IMG/VR virus record: IMGVR_UViG_3300031754_000002
Location: 1-64,000 of that record
Source of the DNA: a virus
Length of the DNA: 64,000 bases
Strand: one strand, 5' to 3'
How positions within the stretch are numbered: position 1 is the first letter of the stretch; every line of letters begins with the position of its first letter. Shown piece by piece: positions 49,742 through 57,773 of this stretch. The notes beneath the pieces are model-generated. The model did no database searches. It was given only the letters and a program-made list of their open reading frames with translations, and had not been told where the DNA came from. The position numbers and the translations under genes are program-made.

Positions 49742-50779
49742 ATGACCGATGAGCCGAGTCGAAGCGACGAGATCAAGCACGTAGAAGGAGAGCTAAAGTC
49801 CCTTGCGAACCAAGTGGGCGTTGCGATAGGGCGTCTCCGTGCATTGCTCGGGGACGAGTTCGTCAAGAAGGTCCATGCCGCCGTGACTGGACGAGTTGCC
49901 TTTGACGAGGCGCAGCCGCTCACAGATGCGGATGCACGGGCATGGAGCGAGGCGAACCCCGGCAAGCAGGTACGTTTTACGGTGGAGTCCGAGGTCAAGC
50001 CCACAGGCGCCCGAAAGTTGGATGACTGGCTGGACGTGAAGGCACCCAAGGGCACCGTCGAGATCCGCAGCAATGAGATCAAGGAACTGGAGAAACAGCT
50101 AAAGGCGATCCCCGGTAAACTCACCGTTGCGGAGCTAGGCTGGATTCACAATCGTCTTGGCGAACTCTATAGGATGCCGGTGAAGGGCAACGCGGCACAG
50201 CAATCCTTTGCGCAAGCCTTCGGTATGGCACCATCGGAAATACATACGATCGAGGACGCGATTGTTGAGCTAGCCGACAAGCTCGGCGAGATGCGCACGG
50301 ACATTACATCGCTCCGTCAGACCGTGGGCGAGCTGCAAACCCCGTTTGAGCCATACGAGCCGCCAGTGCTCGCCAAGATACTTCGTCCGCATCTGCTCGC
50401 GCTAGACGATCACGGTGAGGACGAGTGGGCTGAGGGATCGTTCGGCTGGGGTGAGTGTTTGTGGGTGCCCGGCAAGGTGGGCATTGATGTGACGGAGATC
50501 AAGGTTGAGGCGCTGGCCGCCGGGACGGACAATATACACGGCGCGCAAGTGAAAACCTACGCCACCTATCGTGAAGACCACCACGATACCACACAGCGCG
50601 AACTTGTTGAGTGCATCGCGCGGGAGGCAGCTAAGCGGAACGCAACTGTTGTGTATCTCAGTAAGCCGGCGCATCGCCATATCCACGGCGACTATCCTGG
50701 CGACACGCCGCGTTTCCTACAGCACTGGTGTTATGCGGCGTTTTTGAGTGCGGCCCGCGCCGCCGGAGACGAGCAGTGA
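49742..50779 (+). CDS. Two-part hypothetical protein, 345 aa
   Basis: ATG 49742 follows AAAGGA. The N-terminal half is a coiled helical region (DEIKHVEGELKSLANQVGVA, EIRSNEIKELEKQLKAIP). After a Pro-rich hinge (TPFEPYEPPVLAKILR) comes a compact alpha/beta domain (GECLWVPGKVGIDVTEIKVE, ELVECIAREAAKRNATVVYL, HRHIHGDYPGDTPRFLQHWC). The last part has a plausible nucleotide- or nuclease-type layout, with several His residues, but no catalytic signature I can name. Third gene of the accessory cassette, between portal and protease. Confidence 0.6.
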   Translation: MTDEPSRSDEIKHVEGELKSLANQVGVAIGRLRALLGDEFVKKVHAAVTGRVAFDEAQPLTDADARAWSEANPGKQVRFTVESEVKPTGARKLDDWLDVKAPKGTVEIRSNEIKELEKQLKAIPGKLTVAELGWIHNRLGELYRMPVKGNAAQQSFAQAFGMAPSEIHTIEDAIVELADKLGEMRTDITSLRQTVGELQTPFEPYEPPVLAKILRPHLLALDDHGEDEWAEGSFGWGECLWVPGKVGIDVTEIKVEALAAGTDNIHGAQVKTYATYREDHHDTTQRELVECIAREAAKRNATVVYLSKPAHRHIHGDYPGDTPRFLQHWCYAAFLSAARAAGDEQ

Positions 50780-51063
50780 GTGACGACTTCGGCAAACTGC
50801 ACCAAGCCGACAACTCCGCCAGCCTCAACGGTGTGACACTCCGCGACCTTACCGAGGCTTTCGACGCCGAGTTTGAGAATCGCCTCATCGCAGGCATCTA
50901 TCATCTACGCGAAGGAGACACCATGACCACAACCCCGAACCCCTTGAAGCTGAAAGGTATGCGCCAAATCGGTCCGCGACGCGGACTATGCCTTATCCCT
51001 CGCCACAACGGCGTAGGCGCCCTGCTCGGCGCAGACATAGAAATCACTACTACCGAACCATGA
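50776..51063 (+). CDS. Hypothetical protein, 95 aa, possible internal start
   Basis: The GTG at 50776 overlaps the previous stop (GTGA). A second ribosome site (GAAGGAG) and an in-frame ATG at 50923 could make a shorter 46-residue form (MTTTPNPLKLKGMRQIG). The N-terminal part has a helix (GVTLRDLTEAFDAEFENRLI). No family is recognised. Confidence 0.5.
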   Translation: MSDDFGKLHQADNSASLNGVTLRDLTEAFDAEFENRLIAGIYHLREGDTMTTTPNPLKLKGMRQIGPRRGLCLIPRHNGVGALLGADIEITTTEP

Positions 51064-51220
51064 ACCTGAGCATGTTAGCCGTGCCGTCTATGAACTCGTG
51101 TGCGATTCGCTACTCGACAGACGGATAGATAATCCACACGACCCCGCTCAGCGCAAGGTATGGGTGCGCTGCATGACCGAGGAGCACGAGCAGGAAAGCA
51201 ATCGTCTCGCCGGGTTCTGA
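51060..51220 (+). pseudogene. Short gene with an apparent frameshift at its start
   Basis: ATG 51060 overlaps the previous stop (ATGA), but its frame stops after about 22 codons. The -1 frame from the same position is open for about 50 codons and has protein-like helical sequence (EHVSRAVYELVCDSLLDRRI, VWVRCMTEEHEQESNR). One missing base around 51064-51067 would restore it. It lies just before the convergent portal gene. Confidence 0.4.
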
Positions 51221-51225
51221 GGGGC

Positions 51226-53704
51226 CTACTTAGCTGGCGTCAACACCTTCCCGTCACCGTTCGATGACGGCACAGCCGGCTCCGGTGCATACTTCGCTTC
51301 GATGGCCTGTTCCGCTTCCGCCATCACTTTTTCAAGTAGCGTCGTGTTAATCGGCGAGTTCAGTTTATCGCCGTCCGGCAACGCCGGCAGGTCGAACAGT
51401 GCTCGTGCGTCGTTCGGCGTGAAGTAGCCTCCGAGCGTCCCGAGCGAGCCAGCGTTCGCGCGCTCAAGGGTATCCCCGCGCAGACGGTGGCTCATGTCGA
51501 TCGCCACGAACTGCCCTGGCGGGTGGATCGCGGTCATCGCGGCTTCGTAACGGCCCGTATAGTCCTGCAACGTGTTTTTCGTAAAGCCTAGCTCCTGCTG
51601 CTCGATCCCCCGATAATCGACCCCACGAGTTGTGAACAACCACGCCTTCGGCTAGGAAGGAGTGATTACCCGCAACCGCGAGGTCATAGACTGGCACCTC
51701 AACTTTCGAGCGGTCGATTTTGATTACACGCTGCAAGATAACGTCGTCGTACTCCCAACCGTAGCTCGGGCTCTGCCGGCGACCATCCCAGCCGCCAACG
51801 TTGCCGCCCGTCCATCCCTCGTCATAGCGCCCTAGTCGTATTGCTGGTCGAGTGACGAGTCGCGCCCGCTTACGCGCGCTATTGGCACCGATACGACTAT
51901 TGAAGAACACAGTCGAGAGAGCAAGTTGATACTTCTGGCCCGACCGCACACGACGGCCAGCAATCACCGCGTCACACGGCGGTCGTCCCAGGTGGACTCG
52001 TCCAGCCGGAACACCCACTTGGATGCACAAGTGGCGGATATCCTCTAGCAGGAGTCGGTTACACGATGCGAAGCTAATCGCCCCTGCCTTGTTGACACTC
52101 CCGTCTGCGTCGAGATATCCGCGCAGGAATGCTAGCTGTAGCTCCGGCTTGAGTTCGTACACCCAACCCGGCACTCGCTTTGTATGCGCGTCGCCCGTGA
52201 ACCCGCAGTCGTCAAGCAGTTCGCGTGCGTCGGCCGACGAGAAGCGCGTCCTCGTGCCTGTGCGTATCCCCCGATTGGGTGCGTTGTCTGTGTAGGGTTC
52301 TACGCCGAACTCATCGCGTACGACCTGGCAGTAGTGCTCCATGTGATCGGGCTTGCTCTCGTGGGCGAGCTCGAAACGGTTTTTGTCCTGTGAGCCATCG
52401 CCCGTGTAGAGTCCACAAAGCTCCATCGCGCCGACCGTAAGCTGGCGCCCATTGGGCGCATACTCATCACCCTGGTCCCCGAAGCCATGAGGCACGAGCA
52501 GGTAATCCTTGATCGTAACCTCATCGGCGCGAACCCAAACCGTTTCCCAGGCGCAGTCGCCACTCGCACGGCCCTCTGGCCGTCCAAAGTATCGGCGCAC
52601 TGGCAAAACATGGTTTGCCGTCAACTTGACAGTGCGAGCCGATGTCTGGATGCTCAGGAGAGGCTTGTGGCCGGTTAGTTGCCGCGAGACGACCGTTGCA
52701 GGCTCGATCCCGCGCTCACCGAGCGACCAAACCTCCTCGCCAGCCTGAATCTCGCAGATTGGCCGTGGTCCCTGCGTCGTGAACACCTGCGCTTCGGCGG
52801 GCAGACACGAAACTCGTTCAGTCAGTCCGATCATGTGCGGGGGGCACCGAAAGATCGTGGATGCGATCTCTGATGCCGACCATTGAAGCGATTCTAGGAA
52901 TTGGGAGTCCTGCGGGGATATCGTGATCGGCTTGATTTCCGTGTCACCCGTCACGACGGCTGGAAGATGCGAGCTATTCAAGCCCTGGTGCGCCGCCATA
53001 AACGAGCGAACCATTTTCTTTGTCTGGTCCGGCGACAGGTCACCCTTGACCTGGATCACGATCGACGGGTTCGCGCTATTGCGGAAGTACTGTAGCCCAT
53101 AGGTGGACTGCGAAAGCGACTTGCTAAACGCCAAGCGCTGCGCCTCAATTGGGTTAATGCCTTCCAACATTCCCGGAAGCCAGAGGAGCTTGACGTGAAA
53201 TACATCTTGCCTTGGCACAACTTTATTGAAGAACCGATACTGGAGTTCTCCTTTACGCAGCCGTTCGACATGCGCACTGTCGGCCGGTATGGGCTTGATC
53301 TGCGTCGGGTAGAGCTGCTTGTCGCGGCTGATGATCTGGCCGAAGAAGTTGCCACGAATGGCGAGGGACGCGACGAACTGGACGATCCAGTCGAAAAGCC
53401 CAATCTCGCAGTATGGTTCGGTGAGGAGGGGAGAGGGTTTTAGCTCTTTCGCCTTTCGTAGTACCCTGTTGTTGAGCAGCAGAACGGGGGAGTTCGCTAC
53501 CGAGCTAGAAAGAAGGTTAGCGCATGAGTAGACGGTCGCTATCGAGAGCGCCGCCTCTTGGCTTACACCCATGCCTCCAGACCCACCGAATCCCCCGATT
53601 TCTGAGTTCGTAGGCTACGGGGGAACGCTGTTGCCCCATTCGGTGCCCGGCCGCGCCGCGCGTGCGTCCATTGTCTGTGACAGCGCGCGAAGGATCAACG
53701 ACAT
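51226..53704 (-). CDS. Portal protein with intein, an in-frame stop and a frameshift
   Basis: The start ATG 53704 (MSLILRALSQTMDARAARPG) reads 29 codons to an in-frame TAG at 53615-53617, then continues PTNSEIGGFGGSGGMGVSQ. The portal body has family hallmarks (AALSIATVYSCANLLSSSVA, FDWIVQFVASLAIRGNFFGQ, DVFHVKLLWLPG, FRCPPHMIGLTERV). An intein interrupts it after TERVS. After the intein the frame is off by one base near a run of five Gs (51607-51611); the correct C-terminus, GIEQQELGFTKNTLQDYTGR, lies one frame over and runs to 51226. Whether it is functional depends on whether the TAG and the extra base are real. Confidence 0.8.
51629..52807 (-). mobile_element. LAGLIDADG intein in the portal (393 aa)
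   Basis: It begins at Cys (CLPAEAQVFTTQGPRPICEI) after TERVS and ends VHN before Ser of the C-extein. Splicing block A (Cys1), block B (the conserved THxxH-like region is here LTANHVLPV), block F (VYDLAVAGNHSFLAEGVVVH) and block G (HN|S) are all present. The endonuclease motifs are LCGLYTGDGSQDK and FLRGYLDADGSVNKAG, the two LAGLIDADG helices with their acidic residues. The insertion point in the portal lies next to a conserved pore-region motif, where inteins commonly reside. Confidence 0.9.
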
Positions 53705-53729
53705 TCCCCTAAACCACCTCCCCCACTAA

Positions 53730-53738
53730 TGCTATAAT
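53730..53738 (+). promoter_or_regulatory. Leaderless extended -10 promoter (TGC TATAAT)
   Basis: A consensus TATAAT with an extended TGC is followed by six bases (GGGTTT) and ATG 53745. It is the cleanest of three promoters with identical geometry in front of plus-strand endonuclease genes. No -35 or Shine-Dalgarno is evident. Confidence 0.65.
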
Positions 53739-53744
53739 GGGTTT

Positions 53745-54389
53745 ATGACCAAACCAAAGGATGACCAACGCTGTCCGCGATGCCTTATCCGCCCCAAGAT
53801 ACCTGGGGTCGGCCGCCGTGTTACGGCACTTGCCGCACATGTGGCAAGCCGGCGCCAAAAGAGGGTAAGTACTACCGAACCTACTGCCGTAGCTGCGAGC
53901 CTAAGCGCGAAAACTGCTCGCAATGTGGCAAGCCACGCGATGGCTCACATGCTTCATATTGCGTCGCGTGCTTCAAAGAATATGAGCGAGACTGGGCGAA
54001 GGCGAATCCCGAGAAAGTCCGCCTCAAGGAAAGGGGATGGCGCAGCCGTAACGTAGAAGCACTTCAGCGCAAGGAACGCCGTCGGACTCTAGCCAAACAT
54101 GATCTCACAACCGATGAGTTCGCCACGATGCTCGCCGCTCAAGACAGCCGATGTGCCATCTGTCACCGAACGGCCGCAGAAGCTGGGCGGCCGTGGGACC
54201 CGTCTCCACGTCGATCATTGCCATGCGACGGGCGCGATTCGCGCATTGCTCTGCAATCATTGCAATATCGGGCTCGGGTGTGCTGGCGATAGTCCCGAGC
54301 GTCTGCGTGCCATGGCTGACTACCTCGAACGGCACTCTAAGAAGCCTGTCGAGTCCGTCGCGCCTGACGTTCTACCCGTTTCAGCTTGA
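53745..54389 (+). pseudogene. Endonuclease VII/HNH-type gene with two frameshifts
   Basis: The leaderless start ATG 53745 opens one frame. From about 53780 the protein-like sequence is in another frame (TCRTCGKPAPKEGKYYRTYC, HDLTTDEFATMLAAQDSRCA, ending CAICH). The HNH core then returns to the first frame (RLHVDHCHATGAIRALLCNH, then CNIGLGCAGDSPERLRAMAD). The Cys/His pattern and DHCHATG are those of the recombination endonuclease VII family, often free-standing homing genes in phages. The two indels (around 53770 and 54200) compensate. Either this is decayed or the sequence has errors. Confidence 0.65.
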
Positions 54390-54573
54390 TCTTCGCACGC
54401 AGGTCATGCTGCGCGGTCATAGCCAGCTTGATTGGATTCAGTCCCTCAACCGCTATGCCCACGATCACAAGCAGGAAGGCGGCGGCGATAAGCGCCCAGC
54501 CTCGGCCCGCAAGTTCGTAGATGCCGAGCGTAAAGGCGGCGATGGCTATGGCGTCGATGAGATTTGAGAGCAT
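54337..54573 (-). CDS. Small two-helix membrane protein, 78 aa
   Basis: ATG 54573 overlaps the stop of the preceding 38-aa gene (TGATG). Two hydrophobic helices (IDAIAIAAFTLGIYELAG, LIAAAFLLVIVGIAVEG) are followed by a basic tail (LRAKIKLKRVERQARRTRQA). The topology is holin-like, but it sits upstream of the portal rather than by a lysin, so I do not call it. It converges with the endonuclease VII gene with a 53-bp overlap. Confidence 0.55.
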   Translation of the reverse strand: MLSNLIDAIAIAAFTLGIYELAGRGWALIAAAFLLVIVGIAVEGLNPIKLAMTAQHDLRAKIKLKRVERQARRTRQAS

Positions 54574-54689
54574 CAGCACGCGCCTGTGTACTCGTGGCGT
54601 GTTCTTCCCGCGAAGCGGCACTCGATGCTGGGGCCGTCCTTCAAGTGCATACGGACCTTCTTGTGCTGCTTGTTTAGGCCCAACATCAT
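54573..54689 (-). CDS. Small protein, 38 aa
   Basis: The ATG overlaps the stop of the upstream Ntn-type remnant (ATGATG). The product MMLGLNKQHKKVRMHLKDGP, then IECRFAGRTRHEY, resembles small barrel proteins encoded near phage head genes. It may be truncated at its C-terminus. Support is the coupling. Confidence 0.45.
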   Translation of the reverse strand: MMLGLNKQHKKVRMHLKDGPSIECRFAGRTRHEYTGAC

Positions 54690-54878
54690 GCACTGACAAC
54701 CTTGAACGGGCCATGCACATAAGGCGTTAGCTCCTCTACCGCACCGAGAGCAGTAAGGAGCTTTGCTTCCGGCGTCTGTTTGGTATCCCGCAACGCATAG
54801 AGCGCGTCCGTTGCTTCCTGCCGAGTCGCCGCCAACGTAGACCTTGCCATCGTGCTCGATGCCCGCAATACAGGTCAT
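54686..54878 (-). pseudogene. Remnant of an Ntn-hydrolase (proteasome-like peptidase) gene
   Basis: The N-terminus MTCIAGIEHDGKVYVGGDSA matches phage Ntn-hydrolases (MTCIxGxxxxGxVYIGGDSA). After 20 residues the frame changes, and the C-terminal signature (EATDALYALRDTKQTPEAKL, then AVEELTPYVHGPFKV) follows at once in another frame. About 120 central residues expected for the family are missing. This looks like an internal deletion that fused the two ends out of frame. It is coupled to genes on both sides by 4-bp overlaps. Confidence 0.6.
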
Positions 54879-55068
54879 CGCTGCACCGTCTCTCGAGGCG
54901 CGAAGTCCCATACCGACTTGCCGATGACCGGCCCCATTACCTCATGGTGCCCTGTCTCCTGCGTCTCCGTCAAATACAACATGACGGTTTTCCAGCCCCG
55001 ATCATCGTTCCATGTACGGTAGATGACGTTGCCTGCATCGTCGGTGACTTGTTGCCGAGGTCGCTCAT
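54875..55068 (-). CDS. Hypothetical protein, about 64 aa, apparent frameshift near start
   Basis: ATG 55068 overlaps the previous stop (ATGA; MSDLGNK), but the protein-like sequence continues one frame over (QVTDDAGNVIYRTWNDDRGW, TETQETGHHEVMGPVIGKSV, WDFAPRETVQR). One missing base near 55050 would join them. The body is beta-rich with an acidic-aromatic pattern. Its stop overlaps the Ntn remnant's start. Confidence 0.45.
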
Positions 55069-55520
55069 CCGCGCACTTCTTTGGCTTTCGCCGGAGCGAA
55101 TGGCTGATCGGGGGATTGCGCAAGCCGATGTTTGTCAGCCTTCGGCAGACGAGCGAACCATGCTCGCATCACCTTCACTTCGTCGTTGCTCATAGTCCCA
55201 CCAACCAACACGCCAGTCGGCGCCGCGTCAGGACCAAAGAAGCTCGTAGGGTACAACTCCGTGAGTACCTGGAGCTTGTCCACCGCAACGCCGAGGGCGA
55301 CGGCTATGTCCTTGACTTCGCCGCTCTTGTATGGTCGCCCGGTCGATTCGTGGACGACCGCTAGTTGCAGCGAGTGAACCACGGCCTCCTGTGCTGCGAC
55401 TAGTTGCTCACGCCAGTCCTCGTCCCAGCCATAGTCCTTAGCCGCAGTCTTCCGCACGTGCGTTGTTTTACTGCCGCCTTCCAGTGTCACCTTTACAGCG
55501 CTTGTTTCGTGGCTTGCCAT
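55065..55520 (-). CDS. Hypothetical protein, 151 aa, upstream of the portal region
   Basis: ATG 55520 follows AAAGGA. The sequence is mainly helical (KDYGWDEDWREQLVAAQEAV, DIAVALGVAVDKLQVLTELY) with a basic C-terminus (KADKHRLAQSPDQPFAPAKA). A helical DNA-binding small-terminase role is possible from its place upstream of the portal block, but there is no diagnostic motif and no large terminase follows, so it remains unassigned. Confidence 0.6.
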   Translation of the reverse strand: MASHETSAVKVTLEGGSKTTHVRKTAAKDYGWDEDWREQLVAAQEAVVHSLQLAVVHESTGRPYKSGEVKDIAVALGVAVDKLQVLTELYPTSFFGPDAAPTGVLVGGTMSNDEVKVMRAWFARLPKADKHRLAQSPDQPFAPAKAKEVRG

Positions 55521-55636
55521 CTCGTCCTTTCCTGCCCAAACGGGCGATTGTGTAACACCGTCTCGCTATCTAGCGCGTTCACAAGACTGCAACTGAAGTT
55601 TTACCCTATCGGTCATTGTCCGCTAGTCCTCCTCCA

Positions 55637-55662
55637 CTCGCTGTTATTTCTCGGTCAGCGAG
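55637..55662 (-). terminator. Hairpin just downstream of the tRNA-Glu-like gene
   Basis: CTCGCTG and CAGCGAG form a 7-bp stem with a 12-nt AT-rich loop. It lies about 20 nt past the tRNA 3' end on the minus strand. There is no U-run; it may be a processing barrier. Confidence 0.35.
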
Positions 55663-55681
55663 AACCGTACTAATGAGTAAA

Positions 55682-55773
55682 TGCGCCAGATGGGACTCGA
55701 ACCCACATCCGCCTCCTTGAAAGAGAGGTGCTGGGGACCGGGTTACGGTCTCTACCAATTCAGCTACTGACGC
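55682..55773 (-). tRNA. tRNA-Glu (UUC)-like with an expanded D-loop
   Basis: The acceptor GCGTCAG/CTGGCGC, D-stem GCTG/CAGC, anticodon arm CCTCT-CTTTCAA-GGAGG (anticodon UUC) and T-arm GTGGG-TTCGAGT-CCCAT all fold. The D-loop is 27 nt instead of 8-11 and contains a GACCG-TAACC-CGGTC hairpin. The total length is 92 nt. The normal AATTGGTAG D-loop start is kept, so the extra about 17 nt looks like an insertion. CCA is not encoded. Function depends on whether the D-arm insert is tolerated or processed. Confidence 0.65.
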
Positions 55774-55904
55774 AAGATGAGTAGGGCGGCTAAGAGCGAG
55801 TGGCCCTCACCGCGCCCGAAGAGAAGCGTTACTGCGAAGGGATGGCCGGGACTCCCGATTCGCATGCTTACCTATTGATCGTTCGTTGCACCACACCCCC
55901 AATG

Positions 55905-56063
55905 CTACACCAGTGGCGTATGCTTTACCTTATAGCAGCGACCAAGCCACATCCACCACCTGGAGAACATCGGCGTCCACTCAGTCTCAGGCTCCTCGCG
56001 GGTCTCATAGCCCGTGGCGAACTTAATGGGAATGAGCTGGCGAATACGACGAATGCATTGCAT
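55905..56063 (-). CDS. Hypothetical protein, 52 aa
   Basis: ATG 56063 follows a strong CCGGAGGAG site. The product MQCIRRIRQLIPIKFATGYE, then TEWTPMFSRWWMWLGRCYKV, is Trp-rich and basic, possibly membrane-associated. A plus-strand ORF over the same segment lacks a ribosome site and is taken as a shadow. Confidence 0.55.
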   Translation of the reverse strand: MQCIRRIRQLIPIKFATGYETREEPETEWTPMFSRWWMWLGRCYKVKHTPLV

Positions 56064-56134
56064 GGTTTCTCCTCCGGTCTAGAATAGTCCGGCTCGACCA
56101 GCCATTATCGAGGTACGCTCTAAGCTGGCCCATT

Positions 56135-56434
56135 TTACAAGCCTGATGCGATCAAGTCACGCTCGATCGCCGCCCGGCGAGTGTTCGCCCGATTCTTCGG
56201 ATAATAATACTTGTCCCAATGACACAGCATGCAACGTGCGTTGCCACAGCTATGAGGGGTGCGCTTGCGCATGAACCCCATACCGAGATAACAGTGACAG
56301 GAATCCTCATCCGCTGTTGGTGGTACTGGCGCGAGTGCGCAGTAAGAGTAGGCGCCGTCGAATGCCTCGTGCTTGGCGATCTCTTCCCGCCATCTACGGA
56401 GCATCAAGTCCCGCTCTGCGTGCCAGCGCTGCAT
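56135..56434 (-). CDS. Cys/His-rich hypothetical protein, 99 aa
   Basis: ATG 56434 follows GGTGAGG. A helical charged N-terminus (RWHAERDLMLRRWREEIAKH) is followed by a Cys/His-rich part (EDSCHCYLGMGF, HSCGNARCMLCHWDKYYY) that could bind one or two zinc ions. A basic helical end follows. Possibly a small nucleic-acid-binding protein. No family named. Confidence 0.55.
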   Translation of the reverse strand: MQRWHAERDLMLRRWREEIAKHEAFDGAYSYCALAPVPPTADEDSCHCYLGMGFMRKRTPHSCGNARCMLCHWDKYYYPKNRANTRRAAIERDLIASGL

Positions 56435-56585
56435 ACCATCCTCACCTTAGAAACGCGCCCCGCTGCTTGCCTACCGGCTGCGATCCGGCTTCAGCGACTA
56501 CCGGCTCGTAGGCTGGTCCTCTTTTTGCTCACCGCCTCACGACGGATCAATGCTTGGCGTCTGAGGTAGGGCCGCAACCCCCATG

Positions 56586-56915
56586 CTACCAGACCTGTTC
56601 GTACAGCGCAATCTCGCTTGACCGAACCGTGAACGTCTTCTCATCCAGCCCCGTCAGCTCGACGGCTTCGTCCTTCTCGAAGGCCACAACGACTGGCCTG
56701 ATGTCCCGGACTTCACGGGCGAGCCCGCAGTGGAGCATGATGCGACCCGAGACGGGCTCCAGGGGTTCCGGTGCTGGTTCGGGAGCCGGGCTTGGCGTCG
56801 GTTCGCCTACGGGTTCCGGCGTCGGAGTCGATTCTGGGATAGGAGCAGGGCTCGGTTCCAGGGCTGGTTCCGTGGCCTCAGCGACCGGCTCCGCGAGTGC
56901 GGTTGATGCCTCCAT
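56586..56915 (-). CDS. Pro/Glu-rich protein with C-terminal domain, 109 aa
   Basis: ATG 56915 follows AAAGGAAGG. Residues 1-58 are a low-complexity Pro/Glu/Ala/Thr stretch; residues 59-109 (SGRIMLHCGLAREVRDIRPV, KTFTVRSSEIALYEQVW) look like a small beta-barrel. The low-complexity part probably acts as a flexible linker. No function can be assigned. Confidence 0.55.
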   Translation of the reverse strand: MEASTALAEPVAEATEPALEPSPAPIPESTPTPEPVGEPTPSPAPEPAPEPLEPVSGRIMLHCGLAREVRDIRPVVVAFEKDEAVELTGLDEKTFTVRSSEIALYEQVW

Positions 56916-57145
56916 TGACAGCCTTCCTTTCATCGAGTAACGTATGTAAGTACATGGTCGAGCCGACCGTAGGACAACTCATGGGTATTGGTAGACGTGA
57001 CCGGGAAGCCCGAATGGTAGTGTCTCAGTTTGGGATTCGTCCCCACGGGACAGGTTGCGGGGTCTAGTGTCGCTGGCAACCAATCCAGCGGCCCCGGCGC
57101 GGACGGTAATCCAACGCCGGGGCCTTGACACCGGGAGGTCCCCCG

Positions 57146-57412
57146 ATGCCCGACGAGAACCCTACCCCCGACGAGCCTGCGCGCGACTTCGGCAACCTCG
57201 AACGCGACGCGCTGTATCTGTTGACCGATCCCGGCCGTCTGCCGCCGCTCTGGGCGGTCCCGGACATGGGACGGGAGCTGAACTACTTCGACCCGGACTG
57301 CGTGATCGAACCCCTGCTCCGCGCCGGGTTGATCTACCGGACCTCGGATGGGTTCGTGTTCGCCACACCCGCCGCGTACCATCTGGTCGCGTTGACCGGC
57401 CACGTGATCTGA
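57146..57412 (+). CDS. Winged-helix-like transposon cargo protein, 88 aa
   Basis: ATG 57146 follows GGGAGG. The pattern LERDALYLLTDPGRLPPLWA, PDMGRELNYFD, VIEPLLRAGLIYRT, FVFATPAAYHLVAL is that of small winged-helix proteins that are frequent, as I recall, in Solirubrobacterales. It is the first gene of the cargo block and is followed 3 bp later by an XRE regulator. Probably a transcription factor. Confidence 0.6.
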   Translation: MPDENPTPDEPARDFGNLERDALYLLTDPGRLPPLWAVPDMGRELNYFDPDCVIEPLLRAGLIYRTSDGFVFATPAAYHLVALTGHVI

Positions 57413-57415
57413 CGG

Positions 57416-57646
57416 ATGCCTGCCAAGAAATCGGCGGCGATCCAGGCCGTCGGCGAGGCGATCCGGTCGGCTCGGCGAGAGCGCGGGTACGCACAAGAGG
57501 CGTTCGCGGCTCGCGTGGGGTTGGATCGCAGCTATCTCGGGGCGGTCGAGCGTGGCGAGTTCAACATCACCATCGACACGCTCTTGAAGATCACGGACGG
57601 CCTCGGCGTGTCCGCGAGCATGCTGCTTCGCCGAGCACGGCTCTGA
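57416..57646 (+). CDS. XRE-family regulator, 76 aa
   Basis: The ATG is 3 bp after the previous stop. A complete Cro/CI helix-turn-helix: AIRSARRERGYAQEAFAARV, GLDRSYLGAVERGEFNI, then TIDTLLKITDGLGVSASMLL. It is of minimal length with no effector domain. It probably controls the transposon cargo. Confidence 0.8.
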   Translation: MPAKKSAAIQAVGEAIRSARRERGYAQEAFAARVGLDRSYLGAVERGEFNITIDTLLKITDGLGVSASMLLRRARL

Positions 57647-57773
57647 GCATCCCAGGGGCGCCATGCCGCAGGGCCGGGCGTGGCGCCGTACCGCTGGACA
57701 TCACAGTACCTCGGAGTTCTAACAGATGGGCGTAGGCTGTGCCGCTTGCGATCAGCGAGCAAGGAGAAGCCAA

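Noticed and set aside
44755-53704. Genome-wide recoding of TAG to an amino acid
   Set aside because: TAG is the natural stop of the first capsid gene, the spike-adjacent hub and other well-bounded genes, each followed at once by a start codon, so the portal TAG is more likely a mutation or error.
55065-55520. Small terminase
   Set aside because: Right position and helical, but no HTH or oligomerisation motif visible and no large terminase follows.
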